A stretch of DNA of 64,000 nt from Bacillota bacterium (GCA_013178275.1 JABLWZ010000014.1:1-64000); one strand, 5' to 3'; positions 51,641 to 63,987 are shown, counted from the stretch's first letter. Numbers and translations are program-made. The notes: generated by a model from the letters alone, not told the origin.

Positions 51641-52591
51641 TCATTCGTTGGAGCGGCGCAGCGCCAATCCCAGTTCTTCCAGCTTCTTGTCGACTTCTTC
51701 CAGGGACTTCTTGCCCAGGTTCCGCACCTTCATCATGTCCTCGGCGTTCTTCTGGATCAGTTCCCCGACCGTGTTGATGCCAGCCCGCTTCAGGCAGTTG
51801 AAGGAACGTACCGAAAGGTCCAGTTCCTCGATGGTCATATCCAGCACGCGGTCGCGCGGCTCTTCCTCTTTGACCACCATGGTCTCGATGTCGCCGACCT
51901 TTTCCGTCAGCCCGATGAACAGCCGCAGGTGGTCGCTCAAGACCTTGGCCGAGAGGCTGATCGCCTCGCTGGGCGTAATACTCCCATCGGTCCAGACCTC
52001 CAGGGTGAGCTTGTCGTAGTCAGTTACCTGACCTACCCGGGTGTCTTCAACATTGTAGTTGACCTTTATGACCGGGCTGAAGATCGCGTCGACGGGTATA
52101 ACCCCGATAACGTGTTCGGACTTCTTGCTTTTATCATCCGCGGGAACGTAACCCTTACCTTTTTCGACCGTCATCTCCATGAACAGGCGGCCTTCCTTGG
52201 TCAGGGTGGCGATGGGGGCTTCGGGGTTCAGGACCTCGATATCGAGATCCTGGATGATGTCTTCGGCCCGCACCGTGCGTTCCCCGACTACCTCCAGGCG
52301 CAGGATCTTCGGCTCGTCGGTATAGCTCTTAAAACGCAGGGTTTTAAGGTTCAAGATGATGTCGGTGGTGTCCTCCAGGACACCGGGAACCGTTGAAAAC
52401 TCGTGCAGCACACCGTCGATCTTGACCGAGGTCACCGCGGCCCCCGGCAGCGAAGAGAGCAGAACCCGCCGCAGGGAATTGCCAAGGGTGATCCCGTATC
52501 CACGCTCCAGCGGTTCGATCGTAAACCGGCCGTAGCGGTTGTCCTCGTCCAGTTCGACACACTCAATTCTCGGTTTTTCAATTTCCAGCAT
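51641..52591 (-). CDS. rpoA: RNA polymerase alpha subunit
   Basis: A 316-residue alpha subunit. The N-terminal dimerisation domain ([29 protein letters not shown]) and the C-terminal helix-hairpin-helix domain (LNCLK-type [17 protein letters not shown], contacts UP elements and activators) are complete. It lies between rpsD and rplQ, as in most bacteria. Confidence 0.98.
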   Translation of the reverse strand: MLEIEKPRIECVELDEDNRYGRFTIEPLERGYGITLGNSLRRVLLSSLPGAAVTSVKIDGVLHEFSTVPGVLEDTTDIILNLKTLRFKSYTDEPKILRLEVVGERTVRAEDIIQDLDIEVLNPEAPIATLTKEGRLFMEMTVEKGKGYVPADDKSKKSEHVIGVIPVDAIFSPVIKVNYNVEDTRVGQVTDYDKLTLEVWTDGSITPSEAISLSAKVLSDHLRLFIGLTEKVGDIETMVVKEEEPRDRVLDMTIEELDLSVRSFNCLKRAGINTVGELIQKNAEDMMKVRNLGKKSLEEVDKKLEELGLALRRSNE

Positions 52592-52624
52592 TCGAAGCTA
52601 CCCCTCCTTTTTTCGGGGAAAGGC

Positions 52625-53248
52625 CTACCTGGAGTACAGCTCGACGATCAGGTGCTCCTGGACCGGAACATCGATCTGCTCGCGCGTAGGCATACTCAGC
52701 AATCTTCCCTTCAACTCGTTTAGATCCATCTCCAACCAGGCTGGGGGAGTTTTATGCTTGGCTGCCTCTAAGTTCTCCTTTAAAAGCACGGACTCCTTGC
52801 TCTTTTCCTTCAGGCTGACGACGTCGCCTGGCCTCAGGATGATCGAGGGGATGTTCGCTTTGTGGCCGTTAAGCTGAAAATGACCGTGCCGCACTATCTG
52901 TCGGGCCTGACTGCGCGACTGCGCGAATCCCAGACGGTAAACAACGTTGTCCATCCTTCTCTCCAGCAGCGAGAGCAGGTTTTCCCCGGTGATACCCTTC
53001 ATTCGTTCAGCCTTTTCGAAATAGTTGCGGAACTGGCGCTCCAGCAGGCCGTAAATGCGGCGGGCCTTCTGCTTTTCACGCAGCTGGATGCCGTATTCCG
53101 AGGTCTTCTTCTTCATCTTGCCGTGTTGCCCGGGAACAAATCCCCGGCGGTCGAGGGTGCATTTCTCATAACACCGGTCGCCCTTCAAGAACAGCTTGTT
53201 TCCTTCACGGCGGCACAGCCGGCAAACTGGGCCGGTATATCTCGCCAT
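52625..53248 (-). CDS. rpsD: 30S ribosomal protein S4
   Basis: A 207-residue S4 of the zinc type: CRLCRREG and an additional Cys in CYEKC near the N-terminus keep a C-x2-C..C metal site. The S4 RNA-binding domain ([27 protein letters not shown]) follows. It is here in the alpha operon; in Bacillus subtilis rpsD is elsewhere. Confidence 0.98.
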   Translation of the reverse strand: MARYTGPVCRLCRREGNKLFLKGDRCYEKCTLDRRGFVPGQHGKMKKKTSEYGIQLREKQKARRIYGLLERQFRNYFEKAERMKGITGENLLSLLERRMDNVVYRLGFAQSRSQARQIVRHGHFQLNGHKANIPSIILRPGDVVSLKEKSKESVLLKENLEAAKHKTPPAWLEMDLNELKGRLLSMPTREQIDVPVQEHLIVELYSR

Positions 53249-53286
53249 CTACTAATCACACCTCCTGCAGTACTGGTTGATAATCC

Positions 53287-53676
53287 CTAAACCCTTCTCC
53301 GCTTGGGCGGCCGGCACCCGTTGTGCGGAATGGGGGTTACGTCCTTGATCATGTTGACATTGATCCCGGCTGCCTGCAGCGACCGGATCGCGGCTTCCCG
53401 GCCCGACCCGGGTCCCTTGACGAAGCACTCCACTTCCTTGACCCCGTGCTCTATGGCCGCCTTGGCCGCGCTGTCCGCCGCCATCTGGGCCGCGTACGGG
53501 GTGCTCTTGCGGGAACCCTTGAATCCCTGGGTCCCGGCGCTTGACCAGGAAATGGTGTTGCCATTGGGATCGGTGATGGTGACTATGGTATTGTTAAAGG
53601 TAGACCTGATATGAGCTACCCCTTTTTCGATGTGCTTGCGCTCGCGGCGCTTTACCCGACTAACCCGTCGTGCCAC
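53287..53676 (-). CDS. rpsK: 30S ribosomal protein S11
   Basis: A 129-residue S11 with the canonical C-terminus [17 protein letters not shown] and [21 protein letters not shown]. It lies 21 bases after rpsM. Confidence 0.98.
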   Translation of the reverse strand: MARRVSRVKRRERKHIEKGVAHIRSTFNNTIVTITDPNGNTISWSSAGTQGFKGSRKSTPYAAQMAADSAAKAAIEHGVKEVECFVKGPGSGREAAIRSLQAAGINVNMIKDVTPIPHNGCRPPKRRRV

Positions 53677-53697
53677 TATTTTCCCCCCTTAGTTGGT

Positions 53698-54069
53698 TTA
53701 CTTCTTCCGCCTGACACCGACCGTCTTGCGAGGGCCTTTGCGGGTCCGAGCGTTGGTCTTGGTGCGCTGCCCGCGCACCGGCATGCCGCGGCGGTGCCTG
53801 ATCCCACGGTAGCAGCCGATCTCGATCAGCCGCTTGATGTTCAACGATACGTCGCGTCTCAAGTCCCCTTCTACCCGAAGGTTCTTGTCGATGCTCTCCC
53901 TCAGGCGGGAGACCTCTTCTTCGGTCAGGTCGCGGACGCGGGTATCGGGATTAATGGTCGTTTCTTTCAGTATCGTCTGGGAGGTGGACCGACCAATCCC
54001 GTAGATGTAAGTCAGCGCGACCTCGACCCTCTTGTCCCGGGGAAGGTCCACTCCAGCTATTCTTGCCAT
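53698..54069 (-). CDS. rpsM: 30S ribosomal protein S13
   Basis: A 123-residue S13 ([27 protein letters not shown]-terminal [20 protein letters not shown] tail reaching the P site). Confidence 0.98.
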   Translation of the reverse strand: MARIAGVDLPRDKRVEVALTYIYGIGRSTSQTILKETTINPDTRVRDLTEEEVSRLRESIDKNLRVEGDLRRDVSLNIKRLIEIGCYRGIRHRRGMPVRGQRTKTNARTRKGPRKTVGVRRKK

Positions 54070-54089
54070 ATACTCTCTACACCTCCCTC

Positions 54090-54215
<126 letters not shown>

Positions 54216-54234
54216 TTAAGATTCCTGATAAATA

Positions 54235-54453
54235 TTATTTAAAACGATAAGTTATCCGGCCCCGGGACAGGTCGTAGGGAGATAATTCAACCGTCACCCG
54301 GTCTCCCGGCAGGATACGGATAAAGTTCATCCGAATCTTGCCCGAGACATGGGCCAAAACCTTATGCCCGTTCTTCAATTCGACCCTGAACATAGCGTTT
54401 GGCAACGGTTCAATCACGGTGCCCTCTACTTCAATTACATCATCCTTGGCCAT
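54235..54453 (-). CDS. infA: Translation initiation factor IF-1
   Basis: A 72-residue S1-like OB-fold protein ([47 protein letters not shown]). It blocks the ribosomal A site during initiation. The usual place next to rpmJ. Confidence 0.98.
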   Translation of the reverse strand: MAKDDVIEVEGTVIEPLPNAMFRVELKNGHKVLAHVSGKIRMNFIRILPGDRVTVELSPYDLSRGRITYRFK

Positions 54454-54475
54454 TGGGCTCTTTACCTCCTTACAG

Positions 54476-54766
54476 TTAATCCTCCCCCAGGTTTGCCGTC
54501 AGTTCTGTGATAACTTTACGCACTTCCAGGTTTGATGGAATTCCTCCAGCGGCGATTTTAGACGCCAGCTCCTCCGCTTGTAAGTTCAGGTGTTTCACGT
54601 GCTTGGAGTTTTTCTGTTTGGGGTTCTCCACCCGACGGACCCGTCCATCGACCAGTCCCAGCCGGGAGGCCTCGTCTACCGTGAGCACCAGATAGCAGCG
54701 GTCTTTATCCCTTCCGGTCGTCGAGATCACCAGGTCGCCGACCTTATAATCCCCAGAAATGGCCAA
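54476..54766 (-). CDS. KOW-domain RNA-binding protein (YbzG-like, L14e-related)
   Basis: A 96-residue protein with a KOW/L14e-type fold ([22 protein letters not shown] near the N-terminus) and a basic middle ([14 protein letters not shown]). It lies between map and infA, where Bacillus has the equivalent ybzG. It probably binds rRNA or ribosomal precursors; a distinct function has not been settled. Confidence 0.85.
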   Translation of the reverse strand: MAISGDYKVGDLVISTTGRDKDRCYLVLTVDEASRLGLVDGRVRRVENPKQKNSKHVKHLNLQAEELASKIAAGGIPSNLEVRKVITELTANLGED

Positions 54767-54786
54767 TCCCCCAAACCCCCTTGTGG

Positions 54787-55536
54787 TTAGAGTACGGTTA
54801 GAATCACCGGTCCATCTCGGGTCACCGCGATAGTGTGCTCAAAGTGGGCTGACCTTCGACCGTCTTTGGTTACGACTGTCCACTGGTCTTCCTTTTCTAT
54901 CACATCGTAAGTCCCGGCGTTGACCATCGGCTCGATCGCCAGGGTCATGCCGTGGTTCAGGCGAGGCCCTCTGCCGGGAGGTCCGTAGTTTGGAATCTGC
55001 GGTGATTCGTGCATGGTGCGCCCGATCCCGTGGCCGACATAGTCCCGGACCACTGAAAACCCGTGGCCCTCGACATGGCCCTGGACCGCGTGGGAAATAT
55101 CCGAAAGCCTCTTGCCTACCACCGCCATTTTGATTCCGGCGTACAGCGACTCCTCGGTCACCTCCAGCAGGCGTCGGCTGAGTTCGTCGATGTCGCCCAC
55201 CGGCAGGGTTACCGCGGCGTCGCCATGGAAACCATTGACAATCGCCCCAATGTCAATACTAATAATATCACCGTTATTCAAGGTCCTTAAACCTGGTATG
55301 CCGTGCACCACTTCCTCGTTAATGGAAGCGCAGATACTGGCGGGGAACCCTCGAAAACCTTTGAACGAGGGTGTGGCGCCCTGCTTCTTGAGGAAGCTCT
55401 CCACGACCTCATCCAGCTTTTTGGTAGTAACCCCTGGCTCTACCGCCCGCGCTACCTCCCGGTGGGCTTCCGCCACCACCCGTCCGGCGTCGCGCATCAA
55501 GCCTAGTTCCTTATCTGATTTAAGGATAATCATCAA
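54787..55536 (-). CDS. map: Type I methionine aminopeptidase
   Basis: A 249-residue metallopeptidase that removes initiator Met. Metal ligands are visible in [39 protein letters not shown] and [17 protein letters not shown]. Two in-frame ATGs at the start (55536, 55533) are both possible. Confidence 0.97.
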   Translation of the reverse strand: MMIILKSDKELGLMRDAGRVVAEAHREVARAVEPGVTTKKLDEVVESFLKKQGATPSFKGFRGFPASICASINEEVVHGIPGLRTLNNGDIISIDIGAIVNGFHGDAAVTLPVGDIDELSRRLLEVTEESLYAGIKMAVVGKRLSDISHAVQGHVEGHGFSVVRDYVGHGIGRTMHESPQIPNYGPPGRGPRLNHGMTLAIEPMVNAGTYDVIEKEDQWTVVTKDGRRSAHFEHTIAVTRDGPVILTVL

Positions 55537-55554
55537 ACCAGTGCCACCTTTATC

Positions 55555-56229
<675 letters not shown>

Positions 56230-57504
56230 CTACTTCATAAACCCTTGGTAGCTGCGCAGCAGTAGATGCGACTCCATCTGCTTCATCGTCTCCAGTGACA
56301 CTGACACCACGATCAGCAGGGCGGTCCCCCCGAACGAGATAGCCGTTATCCCGGTGGCGGCGATCATGAAGTTCGGCAGTATGGCGATGAACGCCAGGAA
56401 TAAGCCGCCCCAGAAGGTCGTACGGGTCAGTATCCGGTTGATAAAATCGGTCGTCGGCCGCCCCGGTCGGATGCCTGGGATGAACCCGCCGTACTTCTTC
56501 AGGTTATCCGATACATCGGAAGGGTTGAACGTGACCGCGGTATAGAAAAACGTAAAGAAGATAATCAGCAGCGCGTACAGCACATTGTACAGGGGTGTCC
56601 CGAAGTTGAAATAGTTCTCGATAAACGAGTGCGCCGTAGGCGAATTTATCCACGAGATAATCGTGGCTGGAAACATCATGATCGACATCGCGAAGATGAT
56701 GGGGATAACCCCCGCCTGGTTGACCCTGAGCGGCAGATGGGTCGACTGTCCTCCGTAGACCTTGCGTCCCACCTGACGTTTGGCGTACTGTACGGGAATC
56801 CTCCGCTGCCCTTCGTTGACCGCGACTACCCCGGCGATTATCAGCAGGGCCAGTAGCACCAGGAGCAGTACCCCGATATATCTCCCCGCCCGCAGGAACT
56901 CGTACATGGCGTACAGGGCCTGCGGCAGCCGGGCCACGATCCCCGCGAAGATAATCAGCGAGATACCGTTGCCGATCCCCTTCTCGGTGATCATTTCACC
57001 GATCCACATCAGGAGCGCGGTCCCCGCGGTGAGCGTGATAGCGATAACCAGGTAGGAACCCCAACCCGGGTTAATGATCGCGTACTGCCCGTCGATCGGG
57101 GCCGAGCGGCCCAGGGCCAGCGCCATCCCTATCGCCTGGATAAAACCGAGAACCACGGTGCCGTAACGGGTGTACTGGGTCATCTTCTTGCGGCCCTCTT
57201 CACCCTCCTTCGCCATCCTCTCCAGCGCGGGTATAACTACCTGTAAAAGGCTCATGATGATTGAGGCGTTAATATAGGGGGTGATGCTCATGGCAAAGAT
57301 GGTAAACCGCTTGAAGGCGCCCCCGGAGATGATATCAAAGAAACCTAAAAGCTGCCCCGACATCAGTTGGCCTATAACCTCTGGGTTGACCCCCGGCACT
57401 GGAATGTGCGCACCGATACGGAAGACCATGAACATCACCAGGGTGAATACCAGCTTCTTCCTCAGGTCCGCCAGTTTCCAAGCTGTTTTCAGGGACTCCA
57501 GCAC
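56230..57504 (-). CDS. secY: Preprotein translocase subunit SecY
   Basis: A 424-residue ten-helix channel. The plug and lateral-gate segments and the motif GIRPGRPTTDFINRILTRTTFWG are intact. GTG start, GAGGTG seven bases upstream. It lies 27 bases before adk, after rplO. Confidence 0.97.
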   Translation of the reverse strand: MLESLKTAWKLADLRKKLVFTLVMFMVFRIGAHIPVPGVNPEVIGQLMSGQLLGFFDIISGGAFKRFTIFAMSITPYINASIIMSLLQVVIPALERMAKEGEEGRKKMTQYTRYGTVVLGFIQAIGMALALGRSAPIDGQYAIINPGWGSYLVIAITLTAGTALLMWIGEMITEKGIGNGISLIIFAGIVARLPQALYAMYEFLRAGRYIGVLLLVLLALLIIAGVVAVNEGQRRIPVQYAKRQVGRKVYGGQSTHLPLRVNQAGVIPIIFAMSIMMFPATIISWINSPTAHSFIENYFNFGTPLYNVLYALLIIFFTFFYTAVTFNPSDVSDNLKKYGGFIPGIRPGRPTTDFINRILTRTTFWGGLFLAFIAILPNFMIAATGITAISFGGTALLIVVSVSLETMKQMESHLLLRSYQGFMK

Positions 57505-57505
57505 C

Positions 57506-57946
57506 CTAAATCACCTCTACTTTACCTCCGGCTGCTTGGATCTTCTCCGCAGCAGTCTGGCTAATCGCGTTCGCCTTGACCGTCAAAGCCTTTTCCAGCT
57601 CGCCCTTGCCCAGGACCTTGACACCGTCGCCCAGCTTCTTGATGAGGCCGGACTCCAGCAGGGTTTCCGGGGTTATCACCGTATTGGCGTCGAACCGGTT
57701 CAGCTGGGCCACATTTACGATGATGATCTCTTTTCTGAACTTGTTGGTAAATCCACGTTTGGGAATCCGGCGCTGGAGCGGCATCTGGCCTCCCTCGAAG
57801 CCCGGTCTCACCCCGCCCCCGGAACGGGCCTTCTGCCCCTTGTGTCCCTTGCCGGCGGTCTTCCCTAAACCTGAACCGAGGCCCTGCCCCTTACGCTTAG
57901 GGGGCTTGCGTGAGCCGGGAGCCGGTTTCAAATCGTGCAGTCTCAT
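57506..57946 (-). CDS. rplO: 50S ribosomal protein L15
   Basis: A 146-residue L15 ([42 protein letters not shown], split in the normal Gly/Lys-rich way) with C-terminal [19 protein letters not shown]. One base before secY. Confidence 0.98.
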   Translation of the reverse strand: MRLHDLKPAPGSRKPPKRKGQGLGSGLGKTAGKGHKGQKARSGGGVRPGFEGGQMPLQRRIPKRGFTNKFRKEIIIVNVAQLNRFDANTVITPETLLESGLIKKLGDGVKVLGKGELEKALTVKANAISQTAAEKIQAAGGKVEVI

Positions 57947-57964
57947 TGCATGGGCACCCCTTCA

Positions 57965-58147
57965 TTACTCAACTTCTTTTACTTTTACCAGGTGAGAAAC
58001 CTTATTGATCTTACCCCGAATCTCAGGGGTATCCGCGTGCGTAACCGTGTGGTTGAGTTTCCTGAGCCCCAGGCTGCGGATTACCAGCTTCTGGTTCTCG
58101 GGATAGCCAATACCGCTTTTCACCCAGGTTACTTCTAGCTTAGCCAC
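57965..58147 (-). CDS. rpmD: 50S ribosomal protein L30
   Basis: A 60-residue L30 ([32 protein letters not shown]). AGGAGG in the upstream spacer. Between rpsE and rplO. Confidence 0.97.
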   Translation of the reverse strand: MAKLEVTWVKSGIGYPENQKLVIRSLGLRKLNHTVTHADTPEIRGKINKVSHLVKVKEVE

Positions 58148-58251
58148 CTGTTATTGCCTCCTAACTGCTTGACACCTAAGCTATCGATTAAGCTTTCTGT
58201 CGCTCCAATTCGGTTTGGTCCGATGATCGCGACAGTGGTTGACGATATCGC
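58148..58251. other. Unusually long spacer between rpsE and rpmD
   Basis: 104 bases in an operon whose other gaps are mostly under 35. It contains TGTCGC/GCGACA around a 23-base loop and AAGC..CGATA words that may fold. No gene is visible. Confidence 0.4.
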
Positions 58252-58764
58252 TTAACCCCTCAAGGCCTCTACTGGAATCCCCCGGAGTCGGGCGACTTCC
58301 TCGGGACGCTTCAACTCCTGCAGTCCCACCAGGGTAGCGTGCACCATGTTGTGCGCGTTGTTGGAACCCAGGGACTTGGTCAGGATATCTTTAATCCCCG
58401 CCGACTCGAGGACGGCTCGAACCGGCCCGCCCGCGATAACCCCGGTACCGGGTGAGGCGGGTTTCATTATAACCCTGCCGGCTCCAAACTGTCCAGTAAT
58501 CTCGTGGGGGATGGAAGTACCGATCATCGGTACCTCGATTAGGCTCTTCTTCGCGTCTTCGATCCCCTTGCGGATCGCCTCGGGAACCTCCGCGGCCTTA
58601 CCCAGGCCAGCGCCGACACGGCCTTTGCCGTCTCCTACGACTACCAGGGCGCTGAAGCTGAACCGACGGCCCCCTTTGACCACCTTGGCCACGCGGTTGA
58701 CGCTGACTACCTTCTCGGTAAACTCTTGTTCTGGACTTTCCCTATCTACTCGTTCTCGCGCCAT
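58252..58764 (-). CDS. rpsE: 30S ribosomal protein S5
   Basis: A 170-residue S5 ([59 protein letters not shown]). Complete dsRNA-binding and C-terminal domains. Confidence 0.98.
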   Translation of the reverse strand: MARERVDRESPEQEFTEKVVSVNRVAKVVKGGRRFSFSALVVVGDGKGRVGAGLGKAAEVPEAIRKGIEDAKKSLIEVPMIGTSIPHEITGQFGAGRVIMKPASPGTGVIAGGPVRAVLESAGIKDILTKSLGSNNAHNMVHATLVGLQELKRPEEVARLRGIPVEALRG

Positions 58765-58788
58765 TTATGTGCTGATTCCCCCCTCGCC

Positions 58789-59151
58789 TTAAAATTCCAA
58801 ACCGGTCGTCCGCGCCGCATCGGCCAGCGCGGCAATCCGTCCGTGGTAGATGAACCCGCCACGGTCAAAAACCACCTGCTTGATTCCCTGGCTCAAAGCC
58901 CGCTGGGCGATCAGTTCGCCCACTTTGCGGGCCGCCTCGATGTTGCCGCCATACCCCTCCCTCAGGGTCGGGTCCAGGGTAGAGGCAGCCACCATGGTGG
59001 TCCCGTTCTCATCGTTGATGATCTGGGCATAGATGTGGTTGAGGCTGCGGTAAACCGAAAGGCGAGGCCGTTCAGCCGATCCCTCTATTTTCTTTCGCAC
59101 TCGCAGCCGCTTTTTGAATCTCACAGCCTTGCGATTCACTTTGCTAAACAT
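58789..59151 (-). CDS. rplR: 50S ribosomal protein L18
   Basis: A 120-residue L18 ([59 protein letters not shown] at the end). Binds 5S rRNA. Confidence 0.98.
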   Translation of the reverse strand: MFSKVNRKAVRFKKRLRVRKKIEGSAERPRLSVYRSLNHIYAQIINDENGTTMVAASTLDPTLREGYGGNIEAARKVGELIAQRALSQGIKQVVFDRGGFIYHGRIAALADAARTTGLEF

Positions 59152-59168
59152 GACTTAAACCCCCCGGC

Positions 59169-59717
59169 CTACTTTTTACCCTTGGCGCCAGTCTTGCCCG
59201 CTTTGCGCCGGATCCTCTCGTTGTCATACCGGACCCCTTTGCCCTTGTAAGGCTCGGGTTCGCGGAAGGAACGGATCTCCGCCGCCAGGGCGCCCACCTT
59301 CTCCTTGTCGATCCCTTTGACGATGATGCGGGTGGGTACCGGCACCTCAAATTCCATGCCATCCCTAGGTTCCACTTCGATCGGATGCGAGTAGCCCAGG
59401 GTTAAAACTAGCTTCTTGCCCTGCAGGGTGGCGCGATAGCCCACGCCGGTCATCTCCAGAGTGCGGGTGAATCCCTTGGTCACCCCTTCCACCATGTTTG
59501 ACACCAGGGTACGGGACAGTCCCTGCAGCGAACGGTGCTGTTTTTCATCCGAGGGGCGCTGCACCAGCAGTTCTTTCCCTTCCTGCACGACCGAGATATC
59601 CACCGGCAGCGTGCGGGAAAGATTGCCCTTCGGTCCGGTTACTGAAACCGCGTTTCCGACGATGTTGACCGATACCCCGTCGGGAACCGCGATAGGTTTA
59701 CGTCCTATTCTCGACAA
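59169..59717 (-). CDS. rplF: 50S ribosomal protein L6
   Basis: A 182-residue L6 ([20 protein letters not shown]-terminal [24 protein letters not shown]). Two repeated RNA-binding domains. Confidence 0.98.
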   Translation of the reverse strand: MSRIGRKPIAVPDGVSVNIVGNAVSVTGPKGNLSRTLPVDISVVQEGKELLVQRPSDEKQHRSLQGLSRTLVSNMVEGVTKGFTRTLEMTGVGYRATLQGKKLVLTLGYSHPIEVEPRDGMEFEVPVPTRIIVKGIDKEKVGALAAEIRSFREPEPYKGKGVRYDNERIRRKAGKTGAKGKK

Positions 59718-59729
59718 CTACTACACCCC

Positions 59730-60128
59730 CTACCACACATAGCAGATGACTTCCCCGCCCAGGCCTTCTTTCCTGGCCTGCTTGTCAGTCATAATCCCCT
59801 TGGAGGTGGAGATGATAGCTATACCCAGCCCTCCCAGGACCCGGGGGATCTCATCTTTGCTTGCGTATACTCTGAGCCCCGGGCGGCTGATGCGTTTTAG
59901 CCCGGTGATTACCCGCTTTTTGTTGGCGCCGTATTTCAGGTACAGGCGAAGTATCCCCTGTTTACCGTCTTCGATCCACTCATAGTCGCGGATATAGCCT
60001 TCCTGCTTCAAGATCTCCGCCAGCGAACGCTTCATCTTCGAGGCGGGGATCTCCACCTTCTCATGGTGAATGGTATTAGCGTTGCGAATCCTGGTCAGAA
60101 AATCCGCAACTGGATCTGTCATTACCAT
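59730..60128 (-). CDS. rpsH: 30S ribosomal protein S8
   Basis: A 132-residue S8 ([56 protein letters not shown]). GGAGG seven bases before ATG 60128 is preferred over ATG 60122. In many bacteria S8 binds its own mRNA to control the spc genes. Confidence 0.97.
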   Translation of the reverse strand: MVMTDPVADFLTRIRNANTIHHEKVEIPASKMKRSLAEILKQEGYIRDYEWIEDGKQGILRLYLKYGANKKRVITGLKRISRPGLRVYASKDEIPRVLGGLGIAIISTSKGIMTDKQARKEGLGGEVICYVW

Positions 60129-60149
60129 TTCCTTACCTCCTTAGACCCT

Positions 60150-60335
60150 CTACCAACTGGCCTTGGTAACGCCGGGTATTTCGCCTCGATAGGCCAGGGT
60201 GCGGAAACATATGCGGCAAATCCCGAACTTGCGCATGTATGCATGCGGCCGTCCGCAGAGTTTACAGCGGTTGTATCCCCGCACATTGAATTTCTGAGGT
60301 CGCTTCTGTTTGGCAACCATCGATTTCTTTGCCAC
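60150..60335 (-). CDS. rpsN: 30S ribosomal protein S14, zinc-binding type
   Basis: A 61-residue short S14 with the zinc set [21 protein letters not shown] (C-x2-C..C-x2-C), the C+ form that needs zinc. The zinc-free longer form is not in the window. Confidence 0.97.
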   Translation of the reverse strand: MAKKSMVAKQKRPQKFNVRGYNRCKLCGRPHAYMRKFGICRICFRTLAYRGEIPGVTKASW

Positions 60336-60352
60336 TGGCTTCCCTCCTTTAA

Positions 60353-60895
60353 TTAAGCCTCACGGAACGGCATACCTAGGAGTCGAAGCAGTTCCCGCCC
60401 CTCTTCATCACTCCTGGCGCTGGTTACGAACACTATATCCATGCCACGCAGCTTGTCGATCTTGTCGTACTCGATCTCCGGGAAGATCAGCTGGTCTTTG
60501 AGCCCCAGGGTGTAATTTCCCCGCCCGTCAAACGACTTGGGGGAGACCCCGCGGAAATCCCTTACCCGAGGTAAGGTGGCATTGAGCAGTTTATCCACGA
60601 ACTCGTACATGCGGGTGCCCCTCAGCGTGACCTTGCAGCCGATGGACATCCCCTCACGCAGCTTGAAGCTGGCGATCGACTTCTTGGCCTTGGTGATGAT
60701 GGGCTTCTGGCCGGTTATCTTGGCCAGGTCGCTCACCGCCGCGTCAAGGGCCTTGGGGTTCTGGATGGCCTCGCCCACTCCCATGTTGACGATGACCTTC
60801 TCCAGCTTAGGGGTCTCCATGACGTTCTGGTAGTTAAACCGCTTGCGCAGGGTTTCCTTGACCTCCTGGTTGTACTTGGCTTTCAATCTGGGCAT
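60353..60895 (-). CDS. rplE: 50S ribosomal protein L5
   Basis: A 180-residue L5 ([53 protein letters not shown] end). AAAGGGG eight bases before ATG 60895 decides the start; a longer frame to 60916 overlaps rplX. Binds 5S rRNA. Confidence 0.97.
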   Translation of the reverse strand: MPRLKAKYNQEVKETLRKRFNYQNVMETPKLEKVIVNMGVGEAIQNPKALDAAVSDLAKITGQKPIITKAKKSIASFKLREGMSIGCKVTLRGTRMYEFVDKLLNATLPRVRDFRGVSPKSFDGRGNYTLGLKDQLIFPEIEYDKIDKLRGMDIVFVTSARSDEEGRELLRLLGMPFREA

Positions 60896-60908
60896 CGGCG
60901 TATCCCCT

Positions 60909-61265
60909 TTAGTCATCTATAATCTCACCACACTGTTTACAGGCTCTGACCTGCTTATCGTTAAGCAGCTTCTTGCCGACCCGGGTGGGGTTCTTGCACT
61001 TGGTGCAGACCAGCATCACGTTGGAGCTGTGGATGCTGCCCTCTTTTTCAATGATGCCGCCCTGGGGCAGCGCCCGGGTGGGTTTGGTATGCCGCTTGCT
61101 GATGTTAACCCCTTCCACGATGATCCGGTTCTTGTCCGTGAGTACCGAGAGGACCTTGCCGCGTTTGCCGGCGCTCTTGCCGGATATGACCAGCACGGTG
61201 TCACCTTTTCTCACGTGAATCGGCTGCGGGGTCTGGGTTGTTTTGGACTTTCTCATTATGGCCAA
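60909..61265 (-). CDS. rplX: 50S ribosomal protein L24
   Basis: A 118-residue L24 with the KOW motif [23 protein letters not shown] and a C-terminal zinc-like CTKC..CKQC pair. GGAGG nine bases before TTG 61265 supports the TTG start; ATG 61256 would be 18 bases away. Confidence 0.96.
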   Translation of the reverse strand: MAIMRKSKTTQTPQPIHVRKGDTVLVISGKSAGKRGKVLSVLTDKNRIIVEGVNISKRHTKPTRALPQGGIIEKEGSIHSSNVMLVCTKCKNPTRVGKKLLNDKQVRACKQCGEIIDD

Positions 61266-61294
61266 ATCGCTTCACCTCCCATGCTGGCACGGTA

Positions 61295-61663
61295 CTACAG
61301 AACTTCCGGAGCTAAAGATACGATCTTCATGAAGTCTTTGTCCCGGAGTTCCCTGGCCACGGGTCCAAATATACGAGTGCCTCTCGGGTTATTCTGGTCA
61401 TTGATTATGACCGCCGCGTTTTCGCTGAACTTGATGTGCGATCCGTCGGGGCGCCCGATCTCTTTACGGGTCCGGACCACCACCGCCCGCACTACCTCAC
61501 CCTTTTTAACGACTCCACCGGGGGAGGCCTCTTTTACTGACGCGATGATAATGTCTCCCACCGAGGCGTAGCGCCGGAACGAACCGCCCAATACGCGGAT
61601 GCACATCAGCTTTTTCGCTCCTGTGTTGTCGCCCACCTTCAGGATGGTCTGCTGTTGAATCAC
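61295..61663 (-). CDS. rplN: 50S ribosomal protein L14
   Basis: A 122-residue L14 ([55 protein letters not shown]). Normal length; GGAGG before the ATG. Confidence 0.98.
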   Translation of the reverse strand: MIQQQTILKVGDNTGAKKLMCIRVLGGSFRRYASVGDIIIASVKEASPGGVVKKGEVVRAVVVRTRKEIGRPDGSHIKFSENAAVIINDQNNPRGTRIFGPVARELRDKDFMKIVSLAPEVL

Positions 61664-61706
61664 TGTCTAGCCCTCCTTCGACCTGAGCCTAGGCTTTGAC
61701 TGATCA

Positions 61707-61973
61707 CTATACTCCATGGGTCTTCTGGAGAACCTCGACAACCCGCCAGTTTTTATCCTTGGAAAGGGGTCGCGTCTCCATAATCTTAACGATATCCCCG
61801 ATCTTGCAGCTGTTCTGCTCGTCGTGGGCCTTGAACTTTTTCGTCCGGCGGACAATCTTGCCGTAAAGCGGCTGCCGGGTAAGGGTCTCCACGGCTACTA
61901 CCACGGTCTTATCCATCTTGTCGCTTATTACCTTGCCCACCCGGACCTTGCGGTTATTCCTGTCTTCCACCAT
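61707..61973 (-). CDS. rpsQ: 30S ribosomal protein S17
   Basis: An 88-residue S17 ([43 protein letters not shown]). OB fold complete. Between rpmC and rplN. Confidence 0.98.
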   Translation of the reverse strand: MVEDRNNRKVRVGKVISDKMDKTVVVAVETLTRQPLYGKIVRRTKKFKAHDEQNSCKIGDIVKIMETRPLSKDKNWRVVEVLQKTHGV

Positions 61974-62003
61974 CAGAACCTCCTTTGTCTTAAGCCCCGC
62001 GGC

Positions 62004-62201
62004 TTAGGACTTCGTAAGCTCGCGCTCTCTTAATACTGTCCGGGCGCGGGCGATGTTCCGGCGCACCTCGGAGAGGCGCATCGGGTTATCCAACTGGTTG
62101 GTCGCCAGTTGAAAGCGAAGATTAAAGAGTTCATCGCGAAAATCGTTTATCTTACGCTTGATTTCCTCATCACTGAGGTCTCGAAGCTTATTAGCCCTCA
62201 C
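62004..62201 (-). CDS. rpmC: 50S ribosomal protein L29
   Basis: A 65-residue L29 ([36 protein letters not shown]). GTG 62201 matches the family start and has AGGTGG eight bases upstream; GTG 62213 is the alternative. Its 5' end overlaps the rplP stop, so translation is coupled. Confidence 0.95.
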   Translation of the reverse strand: MRANKLRDLSDEEIKRKINDFRDELFNLRFQLATNQLDNPMRLSEVRRNIARARTVLRERELTKS

Positions 62202-62625
62202 CAGCTTCACCACCTGATTCTTCTCTTTTCACGAACTTGCACTTTATCGGCAGTTTGTGCATTGCCAAACGCATCGCTTCCTTGGCTACCTCTTCGGGCA
62301 CCCCGGCCAGCTCGAACATTATCCTGCCGGGTTTGACTACCGCGACCCAGTGCTCGGGAGCGCCTTTTCCGCTGCCCATCCGGGTCTCCGCCGGTTTGGC
62401 GGTAATGGGTTTATCCGGGAAGATCTTGATCCAGACCTTGCCGCCGCGCTTGATGTAACGGGTCATCGCGATACGCGCCGCCTCTATCTGGCGGTTGGTG
62501 ATCCAGGACGGCTCCATGGCCATCAGTCCGTATTCACCGTACGATATGGTGTTGCCGCGTAACGCCTTACCGCTCAAATTGCCCCGGTGCTGGCGGCGAA
62601 ACTTTACACGCTTCGGTATCAGCAA
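62191..62625 (-). CDS. rplP: 50S ribosomal protein L16
   Basis: A 144-residue L16 ([68 protein letters not shown]). Overlaps rpmC by 11 bases and follows rpsC by 1. Confidence 0.98.
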   Translation of the reverse strand: MLIPKRVKFRRQHRGNLSGKALRGNTISYGEYGLMAMEPSWITNRQIEAARIAMTRYIKRGGKVWIKIFPDKPITAKPAETRMGSGKGAPEHWVAVVKPGRIMFELAGVPEEVAKEAMRLAMHKLPIKCKFVKREESGGEAGEG

Positions 62626-62626
62626 T

Positions 62627-63304
62627 CTATTCTCCCCCTTCCCGTACGGCGGGCTGAGGTTTTAACACCTTGGTCTGGGGAAGTACTTCTCCGCGATAGA
62701 TCCAGACCTTGACCCCGATTTTGCCGTAGGTCGTGTTGGCCTCGGCGAATCCGTAGTCCACATCGGCGCGCAGGGTGTGCAGAGGCACCTTACCTTCGGC
62801 GTACCACTCGCTGCGTGCTATTTCGGCGCCGGCCAGTCGGCCCGCGACCATGATCTTGATTCCTTCGGCGCCCATCCGCATCGACCGGGAAACCGCCTGC
62901 TTGATCGCCCGCCGGAAGGAAATCCTCCGCTCCAGCTGGGCTGCGACGTTTTCCGCCACCAGCTGGGAATACATTTCGGGCTTTTTGATCTCCACGATGT
63001 TGATGCTAACCTGTTTGCCAGTCAACTTGTCGAGTTCCCGGCGGAGGTTTTCAACCTCGGTGCCGCCGCGGCCGATCACGATGCCCGGTTTGGCGGTGTG
63101 GATCGAAACCTTGATCCGGCCTCCCGCACGCTCGATTTCGATGGTCGGTATCCCAGCAGCGAAAAGCTTCTTTTTCAGGTATTTACGGATCTTGATGTCT
63201 TCATGCAGTAAATCCGCGTAGTTCTTCTTGGTAGCGAACCACTTGGAGTCCCAATCCTTGATGATCCCTATCCGCAATCCTTTGGGATGAACCTTTTGTC
63301 CCAC
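62627..63304 (-). CDS. rpsC: 30S ribosomal protein S3
   Basis: A 225-residue S3 beginning with the family [27 protein letters not shown] eight bases before GTG 63304 decides the start over an upstream ATG at 63331. KH domain ([19 protein letters not shown]) intact. Overlaps nothing; four bases precede rplV's stop region. Confidence 0.97.
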   Translation of the reverse strand: MGQKVHPKGLRIGIIKDWDSKWFATKKNYADLLHEDIKIRKYLKKKLFAAGIPTIEIERAGGRIKVSIHTAKPGIVIGRGGTEVENLRRELDKLTGKQVSINIVEIKKPEMYSQLVAENVAAQLERRISFRRAIKQAVSRSMRMGAEGIKIMVAGRLAGAEIARSEWYAEGKVPLHTLRADVDYGFAEANTTYGKIGVKVWIYRGEVLPQTKVLKPQPAVREGGE

Positions 63305-63308
63305 TCGC

Positions 63309-63650
63309 CTATCCCTCCTTCTTCTCCCCAACCACTACGGTGATGTGGCTGGTGTGTTTGCGGATCAGGTCAGCTCTCCCCTGGGCCCGGGCTTGGATCC
63401 GCTTGAAGGTCGGTCCCTGGTCAACCCATACCGCGGAGACGATCAGGTCGTCCTGGTTCAGGTCGAGGTTGTTCTCCGCGTTGGCGATGGCCGACTTCAA
63501 AACCTTCAACACCGGCTCCCGGGTCATACTGGGAGTAAACCTTAGTATCGCCAGGGCTTCCTTTACCCCTTTACCCCGAATCAGATCCACCGTCTGGCGG
63601 CACTTACGGGGCGAAACCTTGATATATCGGGCGGTTGCTCTTGCTTCCAT
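63309..63650 (-). CDS. rplV: 50S ribosomal protein L22
   Basis: A 113-residue L22 ([29 protein letters not shown]) with the tunnel hairpin [23 protein letters not shown]. Confidence 0.98.
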   Translation of the reverse strand: MEARATARYIKVSPRKCRQTVDLIRGKGVKEALAILRFTPSMTREPVLKVLKSAIANAENNLDLNQDDLIVSAVWVDQGPTFKRIQARAQGRADLIRKHTSHITVVVGEKKEG

Positions 63651-63671
63651 TGACCTATCTCCTCCTGCCGC

Positions 63672-63956
63672 CTACTTGAGAGCCGTCGATCTCTCAGTGC
63701 GCGCCCCGTGTCCCCTGAAGAACCTGGTGGGCGCGAATTCTCCCAACTTGTGTCCTACCATATCCTCGGTGATATACACTGGCACGTGTTTCCTGCCGTC
63801 ATGAACCGCCAGGGTGTGCCCTACCATATCGGGAAAGATGGTCGACCTGCGGGACCAGGTCTTGAGCACCCGCTTCTCTCCCTTTTCGTTCATGTCTTCG
63901 ACCTTCTTGAGCAGCTTGGCTTCAACGTAAGGTCCTTTTTTTAACGACCTTGCCAT
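63672..63956 (-). CDS. rpsS: 30S ribosomal protein S19
   Basis: A 94-residue S19 ([38 protein letters not shown]). Between rplB and rplV. Confidence 0.98.
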   Translation of the reverse strand: MARSLKKGPYVEAKLLKKVEDMNEKGEKRVLKTWSRRSTIFPDMVGHTLAVHDGRKHVPVYITEDMVGHKLGEFAPTRFFRGHGARTERSTALK

Positions 63957-63987
63957 CTAGGTTACCTCCTTCGGGTTATCCGTCCTC

